Source: CALVUJ01 sp045128835
GTDB lineage: Bacteria; Bacillota_I; Bacilli_A; RFN20; DUOF01
Direction: 5' to 3'
Assembly: GCA_045128835.1 (NCBI GenBank)
Contig: JBGVRX010000024.1
Coordinates: forward strand, 1 to 26,784
Length of the DNA: 26,784 nucleotides
Shown here piece after piece: positions 7,142 through 16,500 of the stretch. The notes below the pieces were generated by a model that searched no databases, was not told the DNA's origin, and saw nothing but the letters and a program-made list of their open reading frames with translations. Position numbers and translations under genes: made by a program. Numbering within the stretch: the stretch's first letter is position 1; every line of letters starts with the position of its first letter.

Positions 7142-7717
7142 ATGGATTTAATAGAAAAAATGGAAATTTACGCTAGTGAAAACTATGTTCCTATAGCTAG
7201 AAGGGCTAATATAGAGTATTTACAAAATTTGATAAAAGAGGAAAATGTTTGTAGTATTTTAGAGTTGGGTAGTGCGATTGGCTATAGCGCTATTTGTATG
7301 GCTAGTGTTAAAAAAGATGTAAAGATTACAACGATTGAAAGAAATGAAAAGATGTATCAAGAAGCAATAAAGAATATTAAAGAAGCTAACTTAGAATCGC
7401 AAATTGATATTATTTTTGATGATGTTTTTAATGTCGATTTGAGTGATAGAAAGTATGATTTGATATTTATTGATGCTGCGAAAGCACAATATACAAAGTT
7501 TTTTGAAAAGTTCTCTCCGCTTCTAAATAATAACGGTGTAATTATTTCGGATAACATTGAATTATTAGATTTGCAAAGATTAACGGATAGCAAAAGAAGT
7601 AAAAGATTGGTTGAAAAAATGGGTGAATATAAGCAATATCTTATTAATTTAGAAGATTATAAAACTGAATTTTTGGAAATTGGAGATGGGTTTGCGATAA
7701 CTAGAAAAATTAATTAA
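7142..7717 (+). CDS. trmR: SAM-dependent O-methyltransferase, YrrM/TrmR type
   Basis: This is a class I methyltransferase of the COG4122 group. In Bacillus the member YrrM (TrmR) methylates 5-hydroxyuridine at tRNA position 34 to 5-methoxyuridine; other members act on small catechols. The ATG at 7142 has GGTGA (7132-7136) before it, whereas the GTG at 7133 lies within that ribosome site. The resulting 191 residues are slightly shorter than usual. Motifs seen are ILELGSAIGYSA (SAM loop), TTIERNEKMYQEA (acidic residue after strand 2) and YDLIFIDAAKAQYTKFFE (metal-binding DAAK). Family assignment is strong; the specific tRNA role is transferred from Bacillus and less certain. With trmB and trmL it makes three tRNA methyltransferase genes in this window. 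Confidence 0.85.
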   Translation: MDLIEKMEIYASENYVPIARRANIEYLQNLIKEENVCSILELGSAIGYSAICMASVKKDVKITTIERNEKMYQEAIKNIKEANLESQIDIIFDDVFNVDLSDRKYDLIFIDAAKAQYTKFFEKFSPLLNNNGVIISDNIELLDLQRLTDSKRSKRLVEKMGEYKQYLINLEDYKTEFLEIGDGFAITRKIN

Positions 7718-7724
7718 TTAGTAC

Positions 7725-7753
7725 TTGCATAATTTGAATATTTAATGTATATT
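7725..7753 (+). promoter_or_regulatory. Promoter of rpsO
   Basis: TTGCAT (7725-7730) and TATATT (7748-7753) are separated by 17 bp in the gap after the methyltransferase stop. The predicted transcript starts near 7760 and leaves a leader of about 77 nt. Confidence 0.5.
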
Positions 7754-7759
7754 AAATGT

Positions 7760-7836
7760 GCGTCTATTTCTAGGTTTTGAGAATCTCCAACTTATTACTT
7801 GGATTTAGATAAGAAACAAAGAAGGAGGAAAATTCA
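7760..7836 (+). promoter_or_regulatory. Structured leader of rpsO, possible S15 autoregulatory element
   Basis: The leader is long compared with its neighbours. TCTA (7763-7766) can pair with TAGA (7806-7809), closing a domain. Inside, TCCAA (7786-7790) can pair with TTGGA (7799-7803), or alternatively with the upstream TTGAGA (7777-7782) as a bulged hairpin; the two choices exclude each other. No T-run follows, so control would act on translation at GAAGGAGG (7821-7828). S15 is known to bind and repress its own leader in several bacteria, through unrelated RNA folds. The fold here was judged by eye. Confidence 0.4.
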
Positions 7837-8106
7837 ATGACAATAACTAAAGAAAAAACAGCTCAATTAGTTAAAAAGTTCGGAACTAGTGAAAAAGATA
7901 CAGGAAATCCTGCAGTTCAAGTAGCTATCTTAACTCAAAGAATTAATTCTTTAACTGAGCACTTAAAAGCTCACAAGAATGACAAACATTCTCGTAGAGG
8001 ATTACTTGCTATGGTTAGTAAAAGAAGAAGTTTATTAGACTATATTAAGAGTAAAAGTGCTGAAGATTATTTGGAATTAATCGAAAAATTAAATATTAGA
8101 AAATAA
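7837..8106 (+). CDS. rpsO: 30S ribosomal protein S15
   Basis: Eighty-nine residues, the standard S15 length. It binds 16S rRNA early in assembly of the 30S platform. The family pattern is visible: FGTSEKDTGNPAVQVAILT (residues 15-33), then HLKAHKNDKHSRRGLL, the rRNA-contact region with HSRRGL, and a C-terminal RRSLLDYIK. GAAGGAGG precedes the ATG. It stands alone between its own promoter and terminator; pnp, which often follows rpsO, is absent. Confidence 0.98.
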   Translation: MTITKEKTAQLVKKFGTSEKDTGNPAVQVAILTQRINSLTEHLKAHKNDKHSRRGLLAMVSKRRSLLDYIKSKSAEDYLELIEKLNIRK

Positions 8107-8114
8107 TCTAAGAA

Positions 8115-8141
8115 GTCTCGGGAAACCGAGGCTTTTATTTT
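8115..8141 (+). terminator. Intrinsic terminator of rpsO (possibly bidirectional)
   Basis: CTCGG (8117-8121) pairs with CCGAG (8126-8130) around a GAAA tetraloop. G8115-C8132 and a T-G pair lengthen the stem, and the tail is TTTTATTTT. The tail overlaps the last codons of the opposing deacetylase gene, for which the same hairpin may serve with a weaker T-rich tail. Confidence 0.9.
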
Positions 8142-8893
8142 ACATGTTTAATTATGTGTGAGTCTTTTGTTAAAGGTTTAAATGTATAGCCGTTGCTTAT
8201 TAATTTTTCAATTAATGTAGGTAATGCTTTTAGAGTTCCAGATTTATTAATATCATCATGCATTAAAATTGTTTGATAATAGTGATTATTGTTTTCGTTT
8301 TTTGATATGGAAGATAATGAATTGCTAATTATTTTACTCACATCATTTTTAACATATGAATCAAGGGTATCTACATTCCAATCGGCATGTATATATCCTT
8401 TTTTTTCTAATTCTTTTATTATTTCTTTTATTAGATTTTTGCTAGATATTGTATTTGATGAGCCTCCAGGAAATCTATACAATTTTGGCGTTATTCCCGT
8501 TACTTCTCTTATCCAATTTTTACATCTTTCGAAATCAGTTATATAGTTTTCTTTAGATGAATAAAGATAACTATAGTTATGCTCATAAGAATGTATAGCT
8601 ATTTCGTGTCCTAAATCTGCGATTCTTTTGAGTAAGGTATCTTTTAAGTAATAACTAGGGCCTGTAACAAAAAATGTTGCTTTTATATTGTATATATTTA
8701 ATATTTCTAATATTTTATCAGTGTTTTTTGAGGGACCATCATCAAATGTTAAATAGGCGATTTTTTCTTCTTTTACTATTGTGCTTACTGTTACCTCATT
8801 TGTGCTTTTTGTGTGATAGTAGATAAAAGAGAATGATATTAAAAAAGACGCTATTGTAAGAACTAAAAAATAGATTTTTAAGAATTTTTTCAT
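8135..8893 (-). CDS. Membrane-anchored polysaccharide deacetylase (NodB/CE4 family)
   Basis: This 252-residue protein has a lone N-terminal hydrophobic helix (about residues 6-26) that places the catalytic domain outside the cell. All five NodB motifs are visible: TFDDGPS with D51/D52; HSYEH with metal ligands H101 and H105; RFPGG (140-144) with the catalytic-site Arg; DWNVDTLDS (171-179); and ILMHD with H212. The enzyme family removes N-acetyl groups from peptidoglycan GlcNAc or other amino-sugar polymers, which commonly protects Gram-positive walls against lysozyme. Its presence suggests the cell has a wall or a GlcNAc-containing polymer. The ATG follows GGTGATT (8901-8907). It is convergent with rpsO and divergent from the P-type ATPase gene. 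Confidence 0.93.
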   Translation of the reverse strand: MKKFLKIYFLVLTIASFLISFSFIYYHTKSTNEVTVSTIVKEEKIAYLTFDDGPSKNTDKILEILNIYNIKATFFVTGPSYYLKDTLLKRIADLGHEIAIHSYEHNYSYLYSSKENYITDFERCKNWIREVTGITPKLYRFPGGSSNTISSKNLIKEIIKELEKKGYIHADWNVDTLDSYVKNDVSKIISNSLSSISKNENNNHYYQTILMHDDINKSGTLKALPTLIEKLISNGYTFKPLTKDSHIIKHVK

Positions 8894-8952
8894 ATTATTT
8901 AATCACCATCTATTTTATTTTTTGCGTGATTTTTAAAAAGATACTTATTTAA

Positions 8953-8981
8953 TTGAATTAAAGTCATGTAAATGTTAGAAT
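8953..8981 (+). promoter_or_regulatory. Promoter of the P-type ATPase gene
   Basis: TTGAAT (8953-8958), a 17-bp spacer and TAGAAT (8976-8981) with an extended TG at 8973-8974. The transcript should start near 8988; GGTGA (8996-9000) precedes the ATG at 9010. Confidence 0.65.
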
Positions 8982-9009
8982 TTAAAAAGAAAAGTGGTGA
9001 ACTTTACAG

Positions 9010-11571
9010 ATGAAAAATGTTAATGAAAATGTAGAAAATACTAATGAAGAACCTGAAAAAAAGACTTCTCAAATAAAGAGAATGAGTGGAGAAACACAAG
9101 AAATATCAACTATAGGTATTACTCGTTATCGTACAGATTTAAAAAGAGGATTGACTGATGAGCAAGTTCAAACAAGAATTGAAGAAGGATTAGTTAATAA
9201 AGTTAATTCTGGAAGTACTAAAACTATTCCTCAAATTATTCTTTCTAATGTTGTTACTGTGTTTAACCTTATTATATTTGCAGTTGCAGCATGGCTTATT
9301 TCTGTTGGTGCGACAAAGGACTTATTCTTTTTAGTAATTGTAAGTGCTAATATAATTATTGGTATTGTTCAAGAGATAAGGGCTAAAAAGACTATTGATA
9401 AGTTATCTTTGTTATCTGCTCCTACAGCAGTTGTTATAAGAAATGGAAGGCAAATAGAAATCCCTGTTTCAGAAATAGTTTTAGATGATTTACTTGTTTT
9501 AAGTGCTGGTAAGCAAGTTTGTGCTGACTGTATTTTAAAAGAAGGTGGAGTAGAGGTTAATGAATCTTTACTAACCGGTGAATCAGATGCTTTGGTTAAG
9601 AAGGTTGGATCTTCTTTATTCTCTGGTAGTTTTGTGGTTTCTGGAAATTGTAAGGCTAAGGTAGAGAAAATTGGTGAAGACAGTTATATTGAAAAATTAT
9701 CTAAACAAGCAAAAGTTTATAAAAAGCCTAAATCTGAAATTTTGAAATCATTGAAGAGGGTTATAAATTTCGTTCTAGTAATGTTAGTTCCAATTACTAT
9801 TTGTTTGTTCTTGATACATCAAGAAAAAGCAATGGTTGATTATGCAGGAAATACTCATTTGATATATGTTGAGACAGTTAGAAAAACGGCGGCTTTGATT
9901 ATTGCAATGATTCCATCAGGATTATTTTTAACAACTAGTGTGGCTCTTGCTGTTAGTGTTATGAAACTTGCTAAGAATAAAACATTAGTTCAAGAATTAT
10001 ATTGTATAGAAATGTTAGCTAGAGTAAATGTGTTGTGTTTGGATAAGACTGGAACTATTACAGATGGTTCAATGACTGTAAAAGGAATTGAAGAAATTAA
10101 CAATACTTCAGGTCTTACAGTTAAACAAATAATTGCTTTAATGTTAGGAAGTTTAAATGATGGTAATATGACATCAGTTGCATTGGAAGCAGAATTTGGA
10201 AAAGCAAAAAGAGTTAGTCCTTTATTTGTTGTTCCGTTCTCAAGTGCAAGAAAGTTTAGTGCGGTTACTTTAGATAAATATGGAACATTCTTCTTAGGAG
10301 CCCCTGAGTTTGTACTAAAAAAAGATTATGATTCAGTAAAACCTAGCGTTGATAAATATGCAAGAAAAGGTTATAGAGTTTTACTTATCGGACATAATAA
10401 AGGTGAGTTAAAGAGTCAAGATGATGTTGCTACATTAAAACCATCTCCTTTAGCATTAATTTTAATTGAAGATACAATAAGACCAGATGCATTAGAAACT
10501 ATTGAATATTTCAAGAATAGCGGTGTTGATGTAAAGGTAATTTCTGGAGATAACCCTCTAACTGTTTCAATGGTTGCTAAAAGAGCAGGAATCGAAAAAT
10601 CTGAAAAATATATTAGTTTAGATAAAGTTAGTGATGACAAACTATACGAAATAGCAGATCAATATACTGTTTTTGGTAGAGTTACTCCAAATCAAAAGAA
10701 GATTCTTGTTGAAGCATTGAAGAGTAAAGGGAAGACTGTTGCAATGACAGGAGATGGAGTTAACGATATATTAGCGTTAAAAGAAGCAGACTGTAGTATT
10801 GCTATGGCTAGTGGTAGTGAGGCTGCTAGAAATGTATCCCAACTTGTTTTATTAGATTCTAACTTCTCATCAATGCCTAAAGTTGTTAGAGAAGGAAGAA
10901 GAGTTGTTAATAACATTCAAAGAGTAGCAACGTTATTCTTGACAAAGACGCTATTCTCATTCTTACTTGCAGTAACTATAATGTTTACAGCTTATGTTTT
11001 AGGAATAAATATGGACTTCCCTATTAAGTTAAGACCTTTAATGATTATTGACTTCTTAGCTGTAGGAATTCCGGCGTTCTTCTTGGCACTTGAGGCTAAT
11101 AACAATGTTATAAAAGGAAATTTCTTGTTAAATGTTTTGAAAAAGGCATTTCCAGGAGCAGTAGTTGTAACAATTCAATGTATTGTTATTTTCTGTTTCC
11201 GAAATAGTCTTAATATAGATCCAGATACAATTTCTACAATGTCTATTATAGTCGCAGCGTTTACTTGTCTTATGGTATTGTATAGAACATGTAATCCATT
11301 TAATAACTATAGAAGACTTATATATGGAACTATGTTCGTTGGTTACTTAGCTTGTATTTTCTTAGGACCATTAAAAGAGTATTTTGAAATTTTACCTTTA
11401 GATGTTCCTCAAATATTATTAGTATTGTTATTAATTGTTCTATCTAATACTTTATTAGATTTATTTACTAAGATTCCAGCGATGATTTATTCTTCAGTTA
11501 TTGAAAAATTGAGATTTAAACGTTTGAGAATTATTTTAGTAGAAAAAGAACATAAATCATCAGCAAACTAA
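9010..11571 (+). CDS. P-type cation-transporting ATPase (HAD-IC, CtpE-like)
   Basis: An 853-residue P-type ATPase that uses ATP to move a cation across the membrane. The order is complete: a hydrophilic N-terminal extension of about 65 residues; two helices; actuator domain with LTGES (about 188-192); helices 3-4 with MIPSGL (about 300-305); phosphorylation site DKTGTITDG with D344; nucleotide domain with LGAPE; TGDGVND (about 580-586); and about six C-terminal helices. The TM4 ion site has P-S-G-L where Ca2+ pumps have P-E-G-L, so the transported ion is uncertain. The nearest group I can name is the CtpE-like HAD-IC ATPases of Firmicutes and mycobacteria; calcium transport in mycobacterial CtpE is family knowledge. 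There is no heavy-metal domain or CPC motif. It is a single gene with its own promoter and terminator. Confidence 0.92.
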   Translation: MKNVNENVENTNEEPEKKTSQIKRMSGETQEISTIGITRYRTDLKRGLTDEQVQTRIEEGLVNKVNSGSTKTIPQIILSNVVTVFNLIIFAVAAWLISVGATKDLFFLVIVSANIIIGIVQEIRAKKTIDKLSLLSAPTAVVIRNGRQIEIPVSEIVLDDLLVLSAGKQVCADCILKEGGVEVNESLLTGESDALVKKVGSSLFSGSFVVSGNCKAKVEKIGEDSYIEKLSKQAKVYKKPKSEILKSLKRVINFVLVMLVPITICLFLIHQEKAMVDYAGNTHLIYVETVRKTAALIIAMIPSGLFLTTSVALAVSVMKLAKNKTLVQELYCIEMLARVNVLCLDKTGTITDGSMTVKGIEEINNTSGLTVKQIIALMLGSLNDGNMTSVALEAEFGKAKRVSPLFVVPFSSARKFSAVTLDKYGTFFLGAPEFVLKKDYDSVKPSVDKYARKGYRVLLIGHNKGELKSQDDVATLKPSPLALILIEDTIRPDALETIEYFKNSGVDVKVISGDNPLTVSMVAKRAGIEKSEKYISLDKVSDDKLYEIADQYTVFGRVTPNQKKILVEALKSKGKTVAMTGDGVNDILALKEADCSIAMASGSEAARNVSQLVLLDSNFSSMPKVVREGRRVVNNIQRVATLFLTKTLFSFLLAVTIMFTAYVLGINMDFPIKLRPLMIIDFLAVGIPAFFLALEANNNVIKGNFLLNVLKKAFPGAVVVTIQCIVIFCFRNSLNIDPDTISTMSIIVAAFTCLMVLYRTCNPFNNYRRLIYGTMFVGYLACIFLGPLKEYFEILPLDVPQILLVLLLIVLSNTLLDLFTKIPAMIYSSVIEKLRFKRLRIILVEKEHKSSAN

Positions 11572-11577
11572 GATGAA

Positions 11578-11605
11578 GGGTTATCTTAATAAGATAACTC
11601 TTTTT
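11578..11605 (+). terminator. Intrinsic terminator of the P-type ATPase gene
   Basis: GGGTTATCTT (11578-11587) pairs with AAGATAACTC (11591-11600), with one G-T pair and a 3-nt loop, followed by five T. Confidence 0.9.
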
Positions 11606-11635
11606 ATTTATAAAAATAAAAAAGGCTAATTACCT

Positions 11636-11663
11636 TTGTAAAAAGATTAAAAAAATGTATATT
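11636..11663 (+). promoter_or_regulatory. Promoter of glyA
   Basis: TTGTAA (11636-11641), a 16-bp spacer and TATATT (11658-11663). The predicted start (about 11670) lies at the edge of the ribosome site GGGAG (11672-11676), so the leader is about 15 nt with no room for a riboswitch. Confidence 0.5.
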
Positions 11664-11684
11664 AAGAGTATGGGAGTGAGATTA

Positions 11685-12902
11685 ATGATAGCTAAAGAAA
11701 TAAAAGAAGTAATCAATCTAGAAAAGAAAAGACAAAATAGCACTATTGAGTTAATTGCTTCAGAGAACTATGCTTCTAAAGAAGTAAGAAAATTAATGGG
11801 AAGTATTTTAACTAATAAATATGCGGAAGGATATCCAAATCACAGATATTATGGTGGATGCCAAGAGGTAGATAAAGTTGAAGAATTAGCAAGACTAAAA
11901 CTTTTAAAAATATTTAAAGCAAAAGGATATCACGCTAATGTACAACCACATTCTGGATCACAAGCTAACATGGCGGTTTATAAGGCAATGATAGAAGTTG
12001 GTGATACAGTTTTATCTATGGATTTAAACAGTGGGGGGCATCTTACTCATGGAAGTCCTGTAAGTTTTAGTGGAAAAGAATATAATATTGTGTCTTATGG
12101 ACTTAATGATAATGAAACTATTGACTATGCTGATATGGAGGCAAAAGCCAAAAAATATAAACCTAAAATGATTATTGTGGGTGCTAGTGCTTATACAAGA
12201 ACGATTGATTTTGCAAAATGTAAAGAAATTGCTGATTCTGTTAAGGCTTATTTAATGTGTGATATTGCACATATAGCTGGTTTAATCGTTGCAGGATTAC
12301 ATCCAAGTCCTGTTGGCTATGCTGATTTTATTACTAGTACAACTCACAAAACATTAAGAGGACCTAGAGGGGGAGTTATTCTTTGTAAAGAAGAATATAA
12401 AGAGGCAATAGATAAAGCAGTATTCCCTGGTATTCAAGGTGGACCTTTAATGCATATCATTGCTGCAAAGGCTCAATGTTTTTATGAAGCAGCTACTCCT
12501 GAATTTAAAGATTATCAAAAGCAAGTTATCCATAATGTAAAAGCGATGGAAAAGGTTTTTGCTGGTCATGGTGTAAAGATGGTAAGTGGTGGAAGTGATA
12601 ACCATATGCTTTTGGTTAATGTTAAAGATTCTTTTGGCGTTACTGGTAAAGATGCTGAAAAAATCTTAGAAGATATCGGTATAGCATGTAATAAAAATAT
12701 GATTGCGTTCGATACTACTAAACCTAATGTTACTTCAGGAATTAGAATCGGAACTCCAGCAATGACAACAAAAGGTTTTAAAGAAGAACAATTTGAAGAA
12801 GTTGCTAAAATTATAATTAGTGCTCTATCTGGATCTCAAAGAAAAGAAGATTTAGTGTATAGAGTTCAAAAATTAATGAAAAAAGTTTCTTTCGGATTAT
12901 AA
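11685..12902 (+). CDS. glyA: Serine hydroxymethyltransferase
   Basis: A PLP enzyme that interconverts serine and glycine with tetrahydrofolate, supplying one-carbon units. The ATG at 11685 is 8 nt after GGGAG; the ATG at 11655 has no ribosome site and would add a non-homologous start. The length is 405 residues, close to the usual size. Seen are IELIASENYAS (residues 19-29), KYAEGYPNHRYYGG, SGSQANMAVYKA, HLTHGSPV, DIAHIAGLI, and TTHKTLRGPRGG with the PLP lysine K222. It is a lone unit between the ATPase terminator and its own. A short gap and the trmL promoter follow. Confidence 0.98.
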   Translation: MIAKEIKEVINLEKKRQNSTIELIASENYASKEVRKLMGSILTNKYAEGYPNHRYYGGCQEVDKVEELARLKLLKIFKAKGYHANVQPHSGSQANMAVYKAMIEVGDTVLSMDLNSGGHLTHGSPVSFSGKEYNIVSYGLNDNETIDYADMEAKAKKYKPKMIIVGASAYTRTIDFAKCKEIADSVKAYLMCDIAHIAGLIVAGLHPSPVGYADFITSTTHKTLRGPRGGVILCKEEYKEAIDKAVFPGIQGGPLMHIIAAKAQCFYEAATPEFKDYQKQVIHNVKAMEKVFAGHGVKMVSGGSDNHMLLVNVKDSFGVTGKDAEKILEDIGIACNKNMIAFDTTKPNVTSGIRIGTPAMTTKGFKEEQFEEVAKIIISALSGSQRKEDLVYRVQKLMKKVSFGL

Positions 12903-12906
12903 TAGA

Positions 12907-12929
12907 AGTCCCTTTATGGGACTTTTTTT
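12907..12929 (+). terminator. Intrinsic terminator of glyA
   Basis: AGTCCC (12907-12912) pairs with GGGACT (12918-12923) around TTTAT and runs into seven T. Confidence 0.92.
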
Positions 12930-12936
12930 GTTATTG

Positions 12937-12945
12937 TGGTATAAT
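12937..12945 (+). promoter_or_regulatory. Extended -10 promoter of trmL
   Basis: TGG-TATAAT, eight bases after the glyA terminator. GGTGA (12952-12956) follows after 6 nt and the ATG is at 12963, so the predicted leader is about 11 nt. Confidence 0.6.
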
Positions 12946-12962
12946 TTGTGTGGTGATTTAGA

Positions 12963-13475
12963 ATGATTAATGTTGTGTTGTTTCAACCAGAGAAACCATT
13001 AAATACTGGTAATATTATGAGAACTTGTGTTGCTAGTGGGACTATGTTGCATATTATAGGACCTTTAACTTATAAAATAGATGATAAAGGTTTAAAAAGA
13101 GCGGGAATGGACTATTTAGTAGGGTTTGAGTATAAATATTATGATAGTTATGAAGAGTTTGTTGCTAAAAATAATAATCCAGTTGTTCATTACATAACTA
13201 GATATGGTAAAAAGGCTCCTAGTGATGTTGAATTTTCTTCGATAAATGAAGACATTTATGTTATGTTTGGCAAGGAGAGTACAGGCATTCCAAAAGAAAT
13301 CTTAAAGGAACATTTGGATAGATGTTATAGAATTCCAATGATAGAAGGAGTTAGAAGTCTTAATTTATCTAATTGCGTAGCAATTGTTATTTATGAAATT
13401 TTAAGACAAAGAAATTATGAGGGATTGTCAGGTGTGGAAACTATAAAAGGTGAAAATTACTTAGAAATTTGTTAA
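12963..13475 (+). CDS. trmL: tRNA (cytidine/uridine-34)-2'-O-methyltransferase TrmL
   Basis: A small SPOUT methyltransferase (170 residues, the TrmL/YibK size) that 2'-O-methylates the wobble base of tRNA-Leu isoacceptors. The N-terminus FQPEKPLNTGNIMRTC is the family's first motif (P-x-N-x-G-N-x-x-R). MFGKESTGIPKEIL (motif 2) and IPMIEGVRSLNLSNCVAIVIYE (motif 3, the trefoil-knot SAM site) follow. There is no extra RNA-binding domain, which separates it from TrmH and RlmB. It is transcribed alone from its own extended -10. Confidence 0.95.
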   Translation: MINVVLFQPEKPLNTGNIMRTCVASGTMLHIIGPLTYKIDDKGLKRAGMDYLVGFEYKYYDSYEEFVAKNNNPVVHYITRYGKKAPSDVEFSSINEDIYVMFGKESTGIPKEILKEHLDRCYRIPMIEGVRSLNLSNCVAIVIYEILRQRNYEGLSGVETIKGENYLEIC

Positions 13476-13559
13476 CTTTATTTACCACAGTGGATTTTAT
13501 TTAGTTGTATATTAGGCGTAAAAATGTTAAACTTATTATATGGAGTAGGGGGTTATTTT

Positions 13560-16500
13560 ATGTTTAAGTTTCTTAAAAATAAAAAATTTGTAAAAATAAT
13601 TTCTTTTCTTTTGATTTGTGTTTTTTCTATAAACTTAGTTGGTTGTGATCATGAGAATAGTGTAAGCCCAGGTAAAAATGGAGGCGGAATAAAGCATTAT
13701 TCTGTAGGTGTAGGAAATGATATAAATGGATATGGTATTTATTCGCAATCTTCATTTGATCCAATGACAAAAGAATTGTTTATGGGTTACTTGTTAAGTA
13801 GTAGAAGTTTTACGCTTGTGGTTCTTCCTGGTAAAGAAACTGGAAATGAAGACAATCCATATGAATTAATAGATGCTGAAAACATTCTATTTACTAGTGC
13901 GCATTCTGGTGTATATGATTATAACGAATTGACAGGTAATTATGATAATCCGGAATATAAGGCATTAATGTATTATGTAACTGATTTAGAATTTGTAAGT
14001 TGGCTAAATGAATTTGAAGAAGGTACAGGCTTCTTGGCAGATGCTGTTGAATTTGCTTCTGCAGATGTTGATTTAGAAAAACCAGAGAGATATAAATGTA
14101 GAGTTTTAGTAAATTTGGGTAGCGGGTTAAATGCTACTGATTTCTGTGGAACTTATTCTTCTTCTAGTGAATCATTGACTGGAGGAATAATTACAAATGA
14201 TAAGGCTATAAAATATAAGGATAATACTTCTATTCATCCTTTTAGTAACGCTCATACTGGCGGAATGATTGTTTTATTTGGTTATGGCTCTATTGAGGGT
14301 TACATGACTTATGAACATATTAGAGAATATCAAGGTTCAGAAACAGCAAACTCTTTTGATGATGGCAATTGTTATTATAATCCCGGGTTTGCTGGACAAT
14401 TTGATTTTAATGAAATGATAAGCGTTGTTAAGAAAGATTTGATTGGCGAAGATTTGTACAGTGAATCTGATTTTGCAAATTACGCTAGTAACGAAGGTTT
14501 GAAAAGTGATATTGTTTCTGTATATACAGAAAAAATGTTAATAGGAAAAAAAGGTTGTGCTAGACTAAAAGAAACATATAAATTGTTAGAACAAGGGTTA
14601 TTAACTGATAATAACGCTACTAGCATTAGTTCGTTAAGAAGTACTGCAACTAGTAAGAAAAATTCAACTACTGGCAAGGAACAAGATAAGTGGTCAGCAA
14701 TATATGAAATGATTGATATGTTATACTCTTTCTATTCTGCAAAGACTGAAGAACAATTTAATATAAAATTTGCATCTGCTCTTCATACTAGATATAACGA
14801 ATTCAAATTAATTTCAAATACTGAAGTATTATCATCAGGTAAATCTGTAACTAGTCTTACAAGCATTGAGTTTGATAAGGCTTTAGATTTAGTTACTAAT
14901 GGAAAGGCTTCGAAAGAAGATTACGTTCTATTAGTTACTGCTGAAGGCTTCATTCATGATAGAGGAACTGAGGAAGATCAAGTTGTTTTAGGAGCTTCAG
15001 AAATGATGGGTTATGCAGGAGTAATGCAAGAGTTAATTAGAATGGATGCTTGTCCAAATGGAACGATTGCAGCTGAAATGTATAATATGTTAGCTAACTT
15101 AAAGATTATTGCAGGTACAGCTCTAGCTGTTGCTGGTGTAACTGCTATGGTTATTGCTGGTGTTGGGCTTTTTGTAGCATCTGTTATTGCTAAAGCCGCT
15201 GCGTTATCTTTATGTGCACCGGTTCCGGGTGGTAGAATTGCGGCGCTAGTTTTACTAGCAATTGCTGGATTAGTAGCATTGGCTGTTGGATTAATAACTT
15301 TATTCTCAGGACTTAAAGATAAAGCTAGAATGAAAGGTATGGGAGCTAGTGAAGAAAACTATTGCAAGACATATGCTGCTACATTCAATTTACTTTTTGA
15401 AACATTGACATTAACTGTACCTATTTATCATTTTAATATAAAAAAGGCAAATAAAGGTGATGGTGATGATGCTATAAGCATTAACTATTGTGATCAAGGA
15501 ACATATGATCCAAAAGATGGAATGTGTAAAGTTTATGAAAATAATGTTTTGGTAAGTTCGTCTAAAGCTGTATCTGTTCCAATGTATTATTATGCCAATA
15601 GAGAACAAGCAGAAAAATTGAATTTGGAAGGTATGCCTGCGATATTACATTTTAAAAACGGAGAGTTGATTGATAGTATTTATGGGGCTGCGACTCCAGC
15701 ATTTATTGTAGAAGCTCTGAGGTTCTGGGGACTATTAGCTATGAGAGAGTTAGTTTATAGTGCATCTCTTCAACCGAATAAAGTTCTTATAAAACATACG
15801 ACAAACACTAATGCTCGTACTATGAAAATTATGGAAGCAAGATATTGTTATACAACTGATTTTGAGAAAAATCTATATGCAGTTAATGATGATACAAAGG
15901 ATCCTAATGATTTCTGCTATTTCAATAGTGCAACACCTATTACGGTTAGTGTAAATAAAACTTGGTCAGGAGATTCATCTGAAACTTTAATAGAGATAGA
16001 TATTTCTGATAAAACAAACATTACAAATAAATTGCAATCATTATACAATGATGATAAGTTATTAGGATATTTCTCTGAATTAGCCGTTTATCAATATAAT
16101 AAAATTAAAAATGAGATGTTCTCGAGTGTTGTTACTGAATTGACGGGTAGTGCTATTGATAGCTATAGTGTTAACGGAAGTGGAACAGAGGTAACATTTG
16201 TTCAAGGTGGAACTACTACAACATTAAATGGAACAATGTACATAACTGGCGATAGCGTTTGCTTAGTTTCTGGAAGTAACGTTTATTTGTTTAAAAAGTC
16301 AGGAGAATCATATATCTATTATGGCGTTGTTGCAACATTTAATAGTGGAAAAGACATTAATCAATTGTCAAATGAACTAGAAAAATATAAAATAGGTATA
16401 TACGAGTTTTTCAGTTTTGTAGTTGGAGATATGTCTTTTGATGAAAAAACAGAAGTAAAAGTAAAACTTTATATGACAGCTACAGTCAAAGAAAGTCCAC

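Noticed and set aside
8289..8546. Plus-strand open frame inside the deacetylase gene
   Set aside because: The minus-strand frame carries all NodB motifs; the plus frame matches nothing and has no ribosome site.
11606..11684. Possible glycine riboswitch or T-box before glyA
   Set aside because: The predicted leader is only about 15 nt and no such fold or T-box sequence is present.
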